From contig NZ_JBFQGA010000008.1 in assembly GCF_040932435.1 (NCBI RefSeq), positions 1 through 64,000 on the forward strand: DNA of 64,000 bases, written 5' to 3'. How positions within the stretch are numbered: position 1 is the first letter of the stretch; each line of letters opens with the position of its first letter. The DNA comes from Kluyvera sp040932435 (GTDB lineage: Bacteria > Pseudomonadota > Gammaproteobacteria > Enterobacterales > Enterobacteriaceae). The notes beneath the pieces are model-generated. The model did no database searches, was not told where the DNA came from, and saw only the letters and a list, made by a program, of their open reading frames with translations. Shown in pieces: positions 15,548 through 24,191 of the stretch. The position numbers and the translations under genes were made by a program.

Positions 15548-16687
15548 ATGGCAGGCAATACTCTCACTGGTCTGATCCCGACCATCTATACCGCACTGGA
15601 CGTTGTATCCCGTGAACAAACTGGCTTCATTCCTGCTGTTGCGCGTGATGCAAAGGCAGATGCAGCCGCGAAAGACCAGACCGTGCGCGCACCAGTCGCA
15701 CCTGCGGCCACAACTGAAGATATTACGCCGGGGCCGTCAGCCCCTAATACCGGCGACCAGACCATTGGTGGTGTGGATGTAAAAATCACCAAGTCCAAAA
15801 TGGCACCGGTCAAATGGAACGGTGAAGAGCAGTTGGCACTTGGCCCGGCCGGTACCTACAACATCATTCTGGCGGACCAGTTCAAACAGGCGTTCCGCGC
15901 CCTGTCGAACGAAGTTGATGCCGACCTTGCTGCACTGTACCTCAACTCCTCACGCGCGGTTGGTGCACCTAAAGATACGCCGTTTAGCATCAAGGACGAT
16001 CTGTCAGATGCGGCGCTGGCGCGACAAATTCTGACCGATAACGGCACGCCAACCACCGACCTGCGCATGGTGCTTGGCGGCGAGGCGATGGCCTCCATTC
16101 GCGGTAAGCAGTCTGTACTGTTTAAAGCGAACGAGGCGGGGACCGACCAGCTGCTGCGTGAAGGCGTTATCGGTCGCATCATGGGCTTCAACCTCCATGA
16201 GTCTTTCAGCATCAAGCGCACCGCGAAAAGCACTGCGGCTGGTTACAAGGTTAACGGTGCGAAAAAAGAGGGCGATATCATCGTTGCTATCTCGGCGGGC
16301 ACCGGCGGTATTGCTGCGGGCACTGCGGTGAAGTTTGATGGTGATGACAACCAGTACCTGGTTGTGGCGGCAACGTCTTCCAGTATTACCATCAGCGCAC
16401 CGGGCCTCCGTCAGGATCTGGCTGACCAGGCGGACGTCACGGTACTTAGCGAGTTTACGCCGAACATGGCGTTTGACCGCGGGGCATTCCTGCTGGCCAG
16501 CCGCACCCCTGCGATGCCTGAAGGTGGCGATACCGCAGACGACGTTATGAACGTGACCGACCCGGCATCCGGCATCACCTTCCAGGTCGCTCTGTACCGT
16601 CAGTATCGTCAGGTGCGTTATGAAGTGGGGCTGGCATGGGGTGTGGCTGCTGTGGCGCCACGTCATTCCGCCATCATCATGGGTTAA
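15548..16687 (+). CDS. major capsid protein (P22 coat-like)
   Basis: A 379-residue coat protein in the P22 gp5-like HK97-fold family. Recognisable parts are the N-terminal arm (LTGLIPTIYTALDVVSREQTGF), a central LGPAGTYNIILADQFKQAFRALSNEVDADLAA-type helix region, and an inserted Ig-like beta stretch (KKEGDIIVAI..GTAVKFDGDDNQYLVV, about residues 238-285). A good AAGGAGCC site lies before the ATG. A P22-type coat feeding a lambda-type long tail is a mosaic combination. Confidence 0.85.
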   Translation: MAGNTLTGLIPTIYTALDVVSREQTGFIPAVARDAKADAAAKDQTVRAPVAPAATTEDITPGPSAPNTGDQTIGGVDVKITKSKMAPVKWNGEEQLALGPAGTYNIILADQFKQAFRALSNEVDADLAALYLNSSRAVGAPKDTPFSIKDDLSDAALARQILTDNGTPTTDLRMVLGGEAMASIRGKQSVLFKANEAGTDQLLREGVIGRIMGFNLHESFSIKRTAKSTAAGYKVNGAKKEGDIIVAISAGTGGIAAGTAVKFDGDDNQYLVVAATSSSITISAPGLRQDLADQADVTVLSEFTPNMAFDRGAFLLASRTPAMPEGGDTADDVMNVTDPASGITFQVALYRQYRQVRYEVGLAWGVAAVAPRHSAIIMG

Positions 16688-16691
16688 CCCA

Positions 16692-16715
16692 GGGGGCTTC
16701 GGCCCCTTTGTTTTT
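16692..16715 (+). terminator. intrinsic terminator after the coat gene
   Basis: GGGGC and GCCCC with a TTCG tetraloop, followed by TTTGTTTTT. It would favour high coat output relative to downstream head-completion genes. Confidence 0.8.
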
Positions 16716-16726
16716 CAGGAGGCCCA

Positions 16727-17032
16727 ATGGCCGGATTAACCAAAGAGCAGCGCTCTCAGCGTGAAGCGGAAAAGCTTGCAGCTCAGCAGGCCGCTGATAA
16801 AAATCCTGCCCAGCAGGAACAGCAGCAGGAACAGCAGCAGGAACAGCAGCAGGAACAGCAGCAGGAACAGCAGCAGGAACAGCAGCAGGAACAGCAGCAG
16901 GAACAGCCTGGTATTGAGCTGGTGGTCATGGTGCGTGATACCCCGGAGTTCTCCGGCGGCCCGTTGAGCGCTGATGTTCATCCTGACGAAGTCGATAACT
17001 GGCTGGCGCTGGACTGGCGTCTGGAGGAATAA
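16727..17032 (+). CDS. hypothetical head protein with QQQE repeat
   Basis: A 101-residue protein. Residues 1-27 are charged, residues 29-60 are seven QQQE units plus a partial one, and the C-terminus (IELVVMVRDTPEFSGGPLSADVHPDEVDNWLALDW) is a conserved-looking small domain. The repeat is encoded by a nearly perfect 12-base tandem unit. The gene lies between coat and head-tail connector genes, so a decoration or head-completion role is possible; not proven. Confidence 0.6.
   Translation: MAGLTKEQRSQREAEKLAAQQAADKNPAQQEQQQEQQQEQQQEQQQEQQQEQQQEQQQEQPGIELVVMVRDTPEFSGGPLSADVHPDEVDNWLALDWRLEE
16811..16906 (+). repeat. 12-base tandem repeat (CAGCAGCAGGAA)
   Basis: Seven full copies and a partial one of CAGCAGCAGGAA encode QQQE. 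The array is purely in-frame, so copy number can change by slippage without breaking the reading frame. Confidence 0.9.
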
Positions 17033-17034
17033 CC

Positions 17035-17517
17035 ATGCTGGTGGCCGATCCTCATTCGCCAGACTTTAACAGCTACGCCAGCGTCATTGACCTGCGCGCG
17101 TTCGCGGCGGGGCGCGGATATACCGTGCCTGCCGATGACGGTGAGTGCGGCCAGATGCTGATGCAGGCAATGGATTATCTGGAAGGTAAGTCATGGCGCG
17201 GGCAGCGCAGCGTTGTTTCACAGCCACTATCCTGGCCTCGCTCTGGCGTGCGCTTCGACGGTGTTGACCTGTCGGATGACGCTATCCCGCAGCGCCTGGT
17301 TGATGCTCAATGCCGGCTGGCTATCGAATCGCAGGAGATTGACCTCACGCCGTCGGTAGCTGGTGGTGGCGCCGTGACAATGGAGAGCGTTGAGGGTGCT
17401 GTTACCGTCCAGTACGAACCTGGCACGAACAAGGCTGCACCGTCGTTCCCCTGGTTTTATTCCTCGCTGCGCGGGCTGGTGGTGGGCGGCAATCAAATCC
17501 GCATAGAAAGGGGATGA
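17035..17517 (+). CDS. head-tail connector, DnaT-like family
   Basis: A 160-residue protein of the phage family named 'DnaT-like ssDNA-binding', which sits in the head-tail adaptor slot. The middle motif LEGKSWRGQRSVVSQPLSWPRSG with the following GVDLSDDAIPQRLVDAQCRLA (about residues 50-98) is its signature. It begins 2 bases after the QQQE gene and ends just before the next gene. Role in closing the head is inferred from position. Confidence 0.7.
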   Translation: MLVADPHSPDFNSYASVIDLRAFAAGRGYTVPADDGECGQMLMQAMDYLEGKSWRGQRSVVSQPLSWPRSGVRFDGVDLSDDAIPQRLVDAQCRLAIESQEIDLTPSVAGGGAVTMESVEGAVTVQYEPGTNKAAPSFPWFYSSLRGLVVGGNQIRIERG

Positions 17518-17518
17518 T

Positions 17519-17872
17519 ATGGCAATCGACTACCGCCGCATGCGCGCGACCGCGACACGGCTGCTGACCGAGAACGGGAAAACATACCAGTTGACTCGCG
17601 GCGGCGGCACCATACGCGATCAGTTCGGCAAAGAGGTCACCACCCCGGCAATTACCGCAACCGTCACTGGCGTTATCACCGAATACTCCTCCCGCGAAAT
17701 TGATGGTTCCCTGATCGCCACCGGCGATAAGAAACTGGCGGCCACGTTCGAAACGGAAGTGTGTATCGATGACCGCATCGAGATTGACGGCAAAAAGTGG
17801 CGGGTAGTGCAGCCGAATCCGGTTAAGCCTGCTGATGTGCTTATCTCCTACAACGTCCAGTTGAGGGCATAA
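17519..17872 (+). CDS. head-tail adaptor-like protein
   Basis: A 117-residue, beta-rich protein (YQLTRGGGTIRDQFG, FETEVCIDDRIEIDGKKWRVVQPNPV) typical of the small phage head-completion/stopper proteins between connector and tail-completion genes. It starts 1 base after the connector gene and the next gene begins 2 bases after its end. Confidence 0.6.
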   Translation: MAIDYRRMRATATRLLTENGKTYQLTRGGGTIRDQFGKEVTTPAITATVTGVITEYSSREIDGSLIATGDKKLAATFETEVCIDDRIEIDGKKWRVVQPNPVKPADVLISYNVQLRA

Positions 17873-17874
17873 CT

Positions 17875-18474
17875 ATGGCTAGCTCTGAAAACCAGCCATT
17901 CCTGGCAGCCATTCAGTTGTTCGTTGATAGCTCTAAACAGGAGATGGACGAGGTGGTGCGCCGGACGGGCATTAAAATCCTCGCTCAGTTGGTGGAGATG
18001 TCTCCAATTGGGCAGCCGGAAAAATGGGAGGTAAACCAGACCGCAGTGGCCTATAACGCGGCGGTGCGTGACCACAATGCTGCGCTTCGCAATGACCCGG
18101 CCAACGTCACAAAGGCAGGATATCTGAAGCGTGGTAGAGCGGTTAACGATTCGATGGACATCAAAAAGCCTGAGGGGTATGTCGGTGGGCGTTTCAAGAA
18201 CAACTGGTATGTCGGCTTTGATAGTCAGCCAACCGAATCGAACGATACACCGGACGCTTCCGGTCAGGGTTCCAACTCCCGCGGCCTGGCAGTGCTCGAG
18301 GTATTCAGGGTAGGCCAGGTCAGCTCGATTTTCTTCACCAATAACCTGCCATATGCGGCAGCACTGGAGAGCGGGCATTCCGGCCAGGCGCCAGGCGGCA
18401 TGGTGGGCATCACTGCGCTGGATGCCGCGCAGCTGTTCCGTGAGGCAATGAGCGAGGTGCGCAATGGCCGCTGA
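17875..18474 (+). CDS. HK97 gp10-like tail completion protein
   Basis: A 199-residue protein in the tail-completion slot, ahead of the tail terminator. The pattern KILAQLVEMSPIG near residues 30-45 and FFTNNLPYAAALESGHS about residues 147-165 is that of HK97 gp10-like (minor tail Z) proteins. Its end overlaps the start of the next gene by 11 bases. Confidence 0.65.
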   Translation: MASSENQPFLAAIQLFVDSSKQEMDEVVRRTGIKILAQLVEMSPIGQPEKWEVNQTAVAYNAAVRDHNAALRNDPANVTKAGYLKRGRAVNDSMDIKKPEGYVGGRFKNNWYVGFDSQPTESNDTPDASGQGSNSRGLAVLEVFRVGQVSSIFFTNNLPYAAALESGHSGQAPGGMVGITALDAAQLFREAMSEVRNGR

Positions 18475-18913
18475 TCAGTCAATGCGGATTGCTGGGTTGC
18501 TGGAGAGTCGGGTCGCGGTTATCTGCTCATCGCTTGGGCTGCCCGTAGCCTGGCCGAACATACCGTTTACTCCCCCGGATAGCTCACCATACGGGCGTGT
18601 TTATGTTCTGCCGGCACAGACGGTGGGGCAAGACCTGGAAGGTCAATTGCGAACCTATCAGGGCATCCTGCAGCTCAACATCATTGCGCCAGCAGGCAGC
18701 GGCGTGACGCAGGCCAGAGGGCTGGCTAAATCTGTCGCTGATGCGTTTCCTGAAGGGCTTGCGCTGGTGGATGGCGACCTGGCTGTATTTATCAACGGGC
18801 CTCCTCAGGTGCGCCAGCCGATACAGGATCGTCCGACATCCGCACCAAATGGCAGTAGTGGCTCCATCACTTACACAACTCCCGTCAGCATGCAATACCG
18901 CGCTGATTACTGA
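18464..18913 (+). CDS. tail terminator protein
   Basis: A 149-residue protein like phage tail terminators (lambda U-like), which cap the tail tube and set the joining surface for the head. It overlaps the preceding gene by 11 bases. The core reads PFTPPDSSPYGRVYVLP, then TYQGILQLNIIAPAGSGV, then ARGLAKSVADAFP. It is followed by an intrinsic terminator and the tail tube gene. Confidence 0.72.
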   Translation: MAADQSMRIAGLLESRVAVICSSLGLPVAWPNIPFTPPDSSPYGRVYVLPAQTVGQDLEGQLRTYQGILQLNIIAPAGSGVTQARGLAKSVADAFPEGLALVDGDLAVFINGPPQVRQPIQDRPTSAPNGSSGSITYTTPVSMQYRADY

Positions 18914-18935
18914 CCCGCCGCTCGGCGGGTTTTTT
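18914..18935 (+). terminator. intrinsic terminator before the tail tube gene
   Basis: CCCGCCG and CGGCGGG form a 7-pair stem around CT, followed by six T. Confidence 0.9.
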
Positions 18936-18959
18936 ATTACCTAAATTCAGGAGAATGCA

Positions 18960-19892
18960 ATGGCATTCGCAATCCCTAACGGGTCGCGTGTAAACGTGGC
19001 CAAGGCCTATCTGGCCGCAATTACTTTTACTGCGGCATCCAATGCGACGGAATGCGAACTGACCGTTGCCTCGGCTGCCGGCATTCTGGCGGGTGATGTT
19101 GTCCAGGTTAACTCTGGCTGGCTGAAGCTCGATAACATGGTGCTTCGCGTGAAGTCGGTCACCGGTACCAAAATCGTACTGGAAGCGTTCGATACCACCG
19201 ATACCAACAAATTCCCGGCTGGCACTGGCGCGGGGACGCTACGCAAAATTGACTCGTGGATTACCATGCCACAGGTCATGACGTTATCTACCGAAGGTGG
19301 CGACCAGCAGACCATCAGTATCCAGTTCCTGGAGGATGATAAGGCCCGCACTATCCCGACGTTTAAAAACGCCGTGGTACAGGTCTATACGTTCGCCCAC
19401 GACCCGCTGCTGGCCATCTACAAGCGACTGATTGAACTGGATGAGTCCAGTGATACCACCGCAATCTGGTTCCACAACCAACGCGGCAAGGCAGACCGCT
19501 ACTATTCTGCGAAAGTCTCATTCCAGAAGGTACCAAAGACCGAAATCAACGCCGTAGAAAGCAACGAAGCGCGTATGAACTTTGAATCGGATATGCAGAT
19601 TTACCCGATCGCTGATTCCTCCGCTGTGCCGCTGGCATTCCTGACTGACCTGCCAACGACGAAAACACTTGCGACTGGCGATGCACTGGATCTGGCCGTT
19701 GTTATGCAGGGCGGATCTGCGCCTTACACTTACGTGTGGAAGAAAGGCAGCACAGCAATCCCGGGCAAAACGGCCTCAACTTTCAACATTGCTTCAGTCG
19801 CATCCGGCGACGCAGGTTCCTATACCTGCGAAGTTACCGATGCCGCAGGCAAGACCCTTACCTCGGCGGCATGCGCCGTCGCTGTCAGCTAA
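18960..19892 (+). CDS. major tail tube protein with C-terminal Ig-like domain
   Basis: A 310-residue tail tube subunit. Residues 1-225 form the tube domain (lambda V-like, starting MAFAIPNGSRVNVAKAY). Residues about 228-310 form an Ig-like (I-set) domain with the LDLAVVMQGGSAPYTYVWKKG and AGSYTCEV pattern, which decorates the outside of the tube. The Ig domain is a known add-on in siphovirus tail proteins; it may help weak binding to cell surfaces. GGAG lies 6 bases before the start. Confidence 0.82.
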   Translation: MAFAIPNGSRVNVAKAYLAAITFTAASNATECELTVASAAGILAGDVVQVNSGWLKLDNMVLRVKSVTGTKIVLEAFDTTDTNKFPAGTGAGTLRKIDSWITMPQVMTLSTEGGDQQTISIQFLEDDKARTIPTFKNAVVQVYTFAHDPLLAIYKRLIELDESSDTTAIWFHNQRGKADRYYSAKVSFQKVPKTEINAVESNEARMNFESDMQIYPIADSSAVPLAFLTDLPTTKTLATGDALDLAVVMQGGSAPYTYVWKKGSTAIPGKTASTFNIASVASGDAGSYTCEVTDAAGKTLTSAACAVAVS

Positions 19893-19900
19893 CCAATCAG

Positions 19901-19923
19901 GCCCGGTTCGCCGGGCTTTATTT
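19901..19923 (+). terminator. intrinsic terminator after the tail tube gene
   Basis: GCCCGG, TTCG loop and CCGGGC, followed by TTTATTT. Confidence 0.85.
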
Positions 19924-20108
19924 CGCAATGAGTACCGCTGGCGAATTTTCTGTATTCGCATTGCCCATCTTTTCAAACTGCGCCTTCACACGCGCTCTCT
20001 AACCAAGAACCTTTCAGAAAGCGTTCCTGAGAACTGCCGTTAGTGCCGGTGGGCCTCTTGGGGCGGCTTTTCTGTGTGAACAGGTTCGCTTTTTAAAAGG
20101 TACACACC

Positions 20109-20621
20109 ATGAATCACCCAACCGTTTCAGTGAATGGGGTCTCCGTCCGTGTTGATGATGAAGGCCGGTACAACCTTAATGATCTCCATGCCGCAGCGGT
20201 GGCTGAAGGAAAAGCCACTGAATCTCAGCGTCCCAGTAACTTTCTCAAAAGTGTCCAGATTAAGCGATTCGTGAGCGAACTGACCAAAGCTACGAAAATA
20301 GCTTCGGTCAAAGTCATTAAGGGCGGTACTCAACCTGGTATTTGGGGGCTTGAGTTGGTGGCCATTCGCTATGCCGCATGGCTTAACGTAGAGTTTGAAA
20401 TCAAAGTCTACCAAACGTTTCAGATGGTGATTCGCAAAGGCTTTGATGCGATGTCCCGCCTGAACAAAATCGACCACATCATCAACACTGAAACCAAAGC
20501 AATTAGCCAGTGTGCCAGTCAGATGGCTAAGTGGGGTATTGGTGGGCGCAAACAACTCCTGCATTCAGTCCGGGAGCGTGCTGCTGACGAAGTCCAGATG
20601 TATCTGCCCGGCATTAACTAA
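20109..20621 (+). CDS. KilA-N domain protein (cargo gene in tail module)
   Basis: A 170-residue protein with an N-terminal KilA-N DNA-binding domain: VSVRVDDEGRYNLNDLHAAAVAEGKATESQRPSNFL (about residues 11-45) followed by GGTQPGIWGLELVAIRYAAWLNVEFEIKVYQ (75-104). KilA-N domains occur in phage antirepressors and regulators. The gene is bounded by terminators at 19901 and 20624, so it forms a separate cassette between tail tube and chaperone genes. About 185 bases of untranslated sequence precede it and may hold its own promoter, which I could not place. Confidence 0.8.
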   Translation: MNHPTVSVNGVSVRVDDEGRYNLNDLHAAAVAEGKATESQRPSNFLKSVQIKRFVSELTKATKIASVKVIKGGTQPGIWGLELVAIRYAAWLNVEFEIKVYQTFQMVIRKGFDAMSRLNKIDHIINTETKAISQCASQMAKWGIGGRKQLLHSVRERAADEVQMYLPGIN

Positions 20622-20623
20622 TA

Positions 20624-20648
20624 CCCGCTCCGGCGGGTTTCTTTTTTT
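20624..20648 (+). terminator. intrinsic terminator after the KilA-N gene
   Basis: CCCGC, TCCG loop and GCGGG, followed by TTTCTTTTTTT. Confidence 0.85.
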
Positions 20649-20661
20649 CTAAGGAACCGAA

Positions 20662-21000
20662 ATGACCCAATTCTCCCTGATCCCAAACCCAACCTTCTCC
20701 GCAACTGCCAGCATCCCGCGCGCCGGTACCGAAGACGGCAAGCTTACATTCACCTTCCGCCATAAGACGCTGGAAGAGCTGCGCGCGATGGACGAGAAAC
20801 TGCAAAAGGATGCAGCAAGCAAGAAAGCTGCTATTGAGCCGCAGGCCGATTACCTGATGGAAATCGTCGATGGCTGGGCACTGCCGGATAAATTCACCCG
20901 CGATAACGTGATCGTCCTGCTGAAGAACTACCCTCGCGCGTTCGACAGCATCGGCCTGGCTTACACCAAGGAACTCATGGGCATCCGCGAAAAAAACTAA
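20662..21000 (+). CDS. tail assembly chaperone (G-like, shift donor)
   Basis: A 112-residue protein of the tail assembly chaperone type, encoded just before the tape measure. The middle is helical (LEELRAMDEKLQKDAASKKAA). Its last codons are GAA-AAA-AAC-TAA: a slippery A-AAA-AAC heptamer directly before the stop. A -1 slip would join it to the next gene, as lambda G joins T. Confidence 0.85.
   Translation: MTQFSLIPNPTFSATASIPRAGTEDGKLTFTFRHKTLEELRAMDEKLQKDAASKKAAIEPQADYLMEIVDGWALPDKFTRDNVIVLLKNYPRAFDSIGLAYTKELMGIREKN
20991..20997 (+). promoter_or_regulatory. -1 programmed frameshift site
   Basis: A-AAA-AAC heptamer in the last sense codons of the 20662 gene. After a -1 slip the ribosome reads CTA at 20997 and stays open into the gene annotated from 21018, giving a 214-residue product. 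A short TCGC/GCGA stem at 21007-21018 could help, but is weak. Confidence 0.8.
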
Positions 21001-21017
21001 GGCAGGTCGCCGCAGCG

Positions 21018-21305
21018 ATGTATACGCCGGGGCCGACTCTTGCGGAGTTGAGCGCTTTTGGTTTAACGCCTGAGGACGTGGAAGAGGAGGTGGGGATCCT
21101 GCCGTCGGTATGGAAAGCTTTCACCATTTTCTCCACGCTGGCGACCCAATGGCGCGTTGGCGCTAGCGGGGCGACCGGCCTTGATTACAACGTACTCCCC
21201 TGGATGTTTGAGTTACACGGGGTTGAGGATGCGGCGGCCTGTATGGCTGACCTTCAAATCATGGAAAGCGAGGCACTTAAGGTAATGCATAAGGAGACGA
21301 AATAA
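21018..21305 (+). CDS. DUF1799-like tail chaperone, shift acceptor (T-like)
   Basis: A 95-residue frame of DUF1799 type (VWKAFTIFSTLATQWRVGASGATGLDYNVL), the second half of the chaperone pair. It lies in the -1 frame of the preceding gene and is open from 20997, so it is most likely expressed as the C-terminal part of a 214-residue frameshift product rather than from its own ATG at 21018, which has no clear ribosome binding site. Its stop overlaps the tape measure ATG by one base. Confidence 0.75.
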   Translation: MYTPGPTLAELSAFGLTPEDVEEEVGILPSVWKAFTIFSTLATQWRVGASGATGLDYNVLPWMFELHGVEDAAACMADLQIMESEALKVMHKETK

Positions 21306-24115
21306 TGTCAGACCAAATCGCCTCGATTACTTTGAGGGCTGATGTTGCCGACCTGAAAACAGCCAGCAATGAATTGGATAAATTAGGTCAGGCAGCTGCC
21401 GGAGCAGTAGAAAAAGCCGATGACCTGAATAGTGTATTCCGTGCTGGCGCTGAATCTGCGAAACAGGGCAGTGAAGGAATTAAGGAACAGCAGAACGCGC
21501 TCAGGGGGCTGCTGGAGAATATTGACCCGGTAAACAAGGCGCTTAACCGCCTTGATGAGCAGCAGGCGGCACTGCGCAACTTCCAGGCGAAGGGGTTTCT
21601 TGATACTGATTCGTTCCAGGCGTATAGCAAAATTCTGGACGACACCCGCCTCAAGCTGACCGACACCGGCGAGGCAGCAGCGCGTGCTCAGGCTGAATTA
21701 GCCGCCACCCAAGCGGCAGAGAAGCAGTCCACAGCACTGAAAAACCTGCTGGGCTCAATCGACCCGACGATTCGGGCATTTAACTCGCTGGATGAGCAGC
21801 ATGCTCAGCTGGTGGCGCACTTTGAGTCAGGGCGCATCAATAGCGCTCAATTCGAGCACTTCAACACCATCCTGAACCAGACACGTGAGCGACTCACCGG
21901 CGTGGCTGATGTTCTGCCTGAGGCGTTATCGCGGCAGGAAGCCGCAGCACGCCGCGCTGGCTTATCTGTTGGGCAATATAACCAGGCGCTGCGGATGCTT
22001 CCTGCGCAGTTCACTGATATTGCAACGCAGTTAGCTGGTGGGCAGTCTCCATTCCTGATCCTGCTGCAGCAGGGTGGGCAGATTAAAGATTCATTTGGTG
22101 GTGTTGGTAATACCCTCAAAGTGTTTTTGTCCTTCCTGAATCCAATAAATGCTGCACTTAGTTTGTCAGCGCTAGCATTTGGCGTGTTGGCTGTTGCTGT
22201 GTACAAGGCGCGGCAGCAGATTGATGAAGCATCAAAAATAACGACATCTTCTCTTGGTGCTAGTGGTGATGCTGCTGAACGGCTCGCGCTTAACATGGTC
22301 GCCATATCTGACAAAACAGGTAAGGCGATTGATGAAGTTAGCAAGATGTTCATTACCACCAATGATGGAGCCAGCGAATCAATTAAAAAACTGATTGATG
22401 TCGGCTATAGCTATGATGAAGCGAGGAAAGAGGTTGAAAAATACAAAAGCACGGGCAATTTCACTGCACTGAATGCTGACATTGACGCTCATCGACGAGA
22501 GATTCTTAAGATCGGTGACGCGTGGTCAGAAGCCGCTATAAAGGAGAAGAACAAGTATACTGGTTCAAATCTCGGCAAGCAGAACGTCGCGCTTGGCGGT
22601 GGTATTGATTATGGGCTGAAATTCATTGAGCAGGGAATTGACCTGCAAAAAACGATGAACCAGCTGACAATCGATGGCAATAAAGCAGTCGCAGACTCAG
22701 TTGACTGGATCAATAAAACGTGGGAATCAACCGATCGCGTTGCAGGAGCAGAGGCAAGGCTTAAAGAGGCTCGAGAGCAGTCAAGGAAAATTGCTTTCTC
22801 TGGAGATAAAGAGGCAATTGCAAACGCTCAGCAACTCATTGCGTTGCGCCAGCGTGAGGTCGAGGATGCAATAAAGCAGCGTGACAAAAAGAATAACCCC
22901 AAATCACCCACCGTAAAGGTTGATGCTGGTGATCGCACCATCGAGAACTACCAGGCTCAATCGAGGACACTGACTCAGACCCTCGAAACGCTACGTCAAA
23001 CTGGTGATACTCAGGTCAGAAATACCGAACTCAGCAAACAGCAGTCACGCTTTGCGGAACTGGACGAGGCAGCCAAAACCCGAGCCCTAACCACGCAGGA
23101 AAAATCACTCCTGTCGAGCCGTGAAGCCATTCTTAACGCTGCCAAGATTGTTGACCAAAAGAACAAGGAAGTAGAGGCACAGCAGAAGATTAACGGCCTG
23201 GCGCAGCAGGCTAATAAGTACGTCACGCAGATGTCGGAAAAGACCGATGCTTTGCGTGACAGTGCAGGTCTCAGTGGTCGCCAAACGCAGCGCATGATGG
23301 AAGAAGCGCAACTCCGTCAGGGGTGGCTAAACGGAGGCGGTAAGCTCGAAGATACAGGCTATGAGAAAGAGCTAGCTGCCCTTCGTAACTACTACGCCGA
23401 AGAGGATAAGCTGCGGGGAGACTGGAAAGCAGGTGCATTGAGCGGATGGAATGAATATCTGGAGGCTGCGACCGATACCTACAGCGCAGTGAAGGGTGTT
23501 GCTAGTTCTGCTCTTACCGGACTATCCGACATGCTTACCGATCTTATGACCACTGGTAAAGCATCGATTAAGTCGTTTGGGATGTCGATGCTGAAGATGA
23601 TCGCGCAGGTCGTAAACCAGTTGATGGTTGCATATGCAGTGCAAGCAGCTATGGGCTGGATAAATGGTGGTGCATCACCATCCTCCGGAGGAGGGCAATC
23701 ATTTGCTGTTCCGTCTTACACCCCTAATGCTAAAGGCGGCGTCTATGATTCTCCGGGTCTTAGTAAGTATGTAAATGGCGTCTACGATTCTCCCCAGTAT
23801 TTCACCTTCCAGGGCGCGTCGAAGTTTGCCAAGGGCGGTGTGTTTGCCGAGGCAGGCGAAGAGGCGATCATGCCGCTGACGCGTGATTCTGCCGGACGAC
23901 TTGGGGTCAGGGCTCAGGGCGGTGGTGGTTCTGGGCATCAAATTAACGTTGATATTTATGTCGATAACAAAGGCAATGCCACCACAAATACAAGCGGAGA
24001 TGGTGACACGGCTGCTAGGGCGCTGGCCGATCGCATTAAGTTTTATGTTTCCGATGGAATCAGAATGGCTATCAAGGATGATGGTGCTATTGGGCAACGG
24101 TTTGCTAAGAAGTAG
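21305..24115 (+). CDS. tail tape measure protein
   Basis: A 936-residue protein whose length sets tail length. The first 240 residues are helical with coiled-coil repeats (two related segments, LRGLLENIDPVNKALNRLDEQ and LKNLLGSIDPTIRAFNSLDEQ, at about residues 65 and 145). A hydrophobic region with likely membrane segments is at about 245-300. A long Gln/Glu helical region follows (450-690), then a Gly-rich C-terminus. One base of overlap with the chaperone gene. It resembles the lambda-family tape measure H. Confidence 0.88.
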   Translation: MSDQIASITLRADVADLKTASNELDKLGQAAAGAVEKADDLNSVFRAGAESAKQGSEGIKEQQNALRGLLENIDPVNKALNRLDEQQAALRNFQAKGFLDTDSFQAYSKILDDTRLKLTDTGEAAARAQAELAATQAAEKQSTALKNLLGSIDPTIRAFNSLDEQHAQLVAHFESGRINSAQFEHFNTILNQTRERLTGVADVLPEALSRQEAAARRAGLSVGQYNQALRMLPAQFTDIATQLAGGQSPFLILLQQGGQIKDSFGGVGNTLKVFLSFLNPINAALSLSALAFGVLAVAVYKARQQIDEASKITTSSLGASGDAAERLALNMVAISDKTGKAIDEVSKMFITTNDGASESIKKLIDVGYSYDEARKEVEKYKSTGNFTALNADIDAHRREILKIGDAWSEAAIKEKNKYTGSNLGKQNVALGGGIDYGLKFIEQGIDLQKTMNQLTIDGNKAVADSVDWINKTWESTDRVAGAEARLKEAREQSRKIAFSGDKEAIANAQQLIALRQREVEDAIKQRDKKNNPKSPTVKVDAGDRTIENYQAQSRTLTQTLETLRQTGDTQVRNTELSKQQSRFAELDEAAKTRALTTQEKSLLSSREAILNAAKIVDQKNKEVEAQQKINGLAQQANKYVTQMSEKTDALRDSAGLSGRQTQRMMEEAQLRQGWLNGGGKLEDTGYEKELAALRNYYAEEDKLRGDWKAGALSGWNEYLEAATDTYSAVKGVASSALTGLSDMLTDLMTTGKASIKSFGMSMLKMIAQVVNQLMVAYAVQAAMGWINGGASPSSGGGQSFAVPSYTPNAKGGVYDSPGLSKYVNGVYDSPQYFTFQGASKFAKGGVFAEAGEEAIMPLTRDSAGRLGVRAQGGGGSGHQINVDIYVDNKGNATTNTSGDGDTAARALADRIKFYVSDGIRMAIKDDGAIGQRFAKK

Positions 24116-24131
24116 TGCCTTACAATTTTGG

Positions 24132-24160
24132 TTACATCTCTATCCCCCCCTGGTTATCAT
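24132..24160 (+). promoter_or_regulatory. candidate promoter of the lipoprotein cargo gene
   Basis: TTACAT (24132-24137), 17-base spacer, TATCAT (24155-24160). It would start transcription about 25 bases before the lipoprotein start at 24192, independently of the late operon. Confidence 0.5.
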
Positions 24161-24191
24161 GTTCAAAACCACGATAATCAAGGGGATGATA

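Noticed and set aside
16811..16906. CRISPR-like short repeat array
   Set aside because: Unit is 12 bases, contiguous with no spacers, and codes for QQQE in frame.
16736..16981. Reverse-strand frame with poly-Leu/Phe repeats
   Set aside because: It is the antisense of the CAGCAGCAGGAA array and has no ribosome binding site; hydrophobicity is a by-product.
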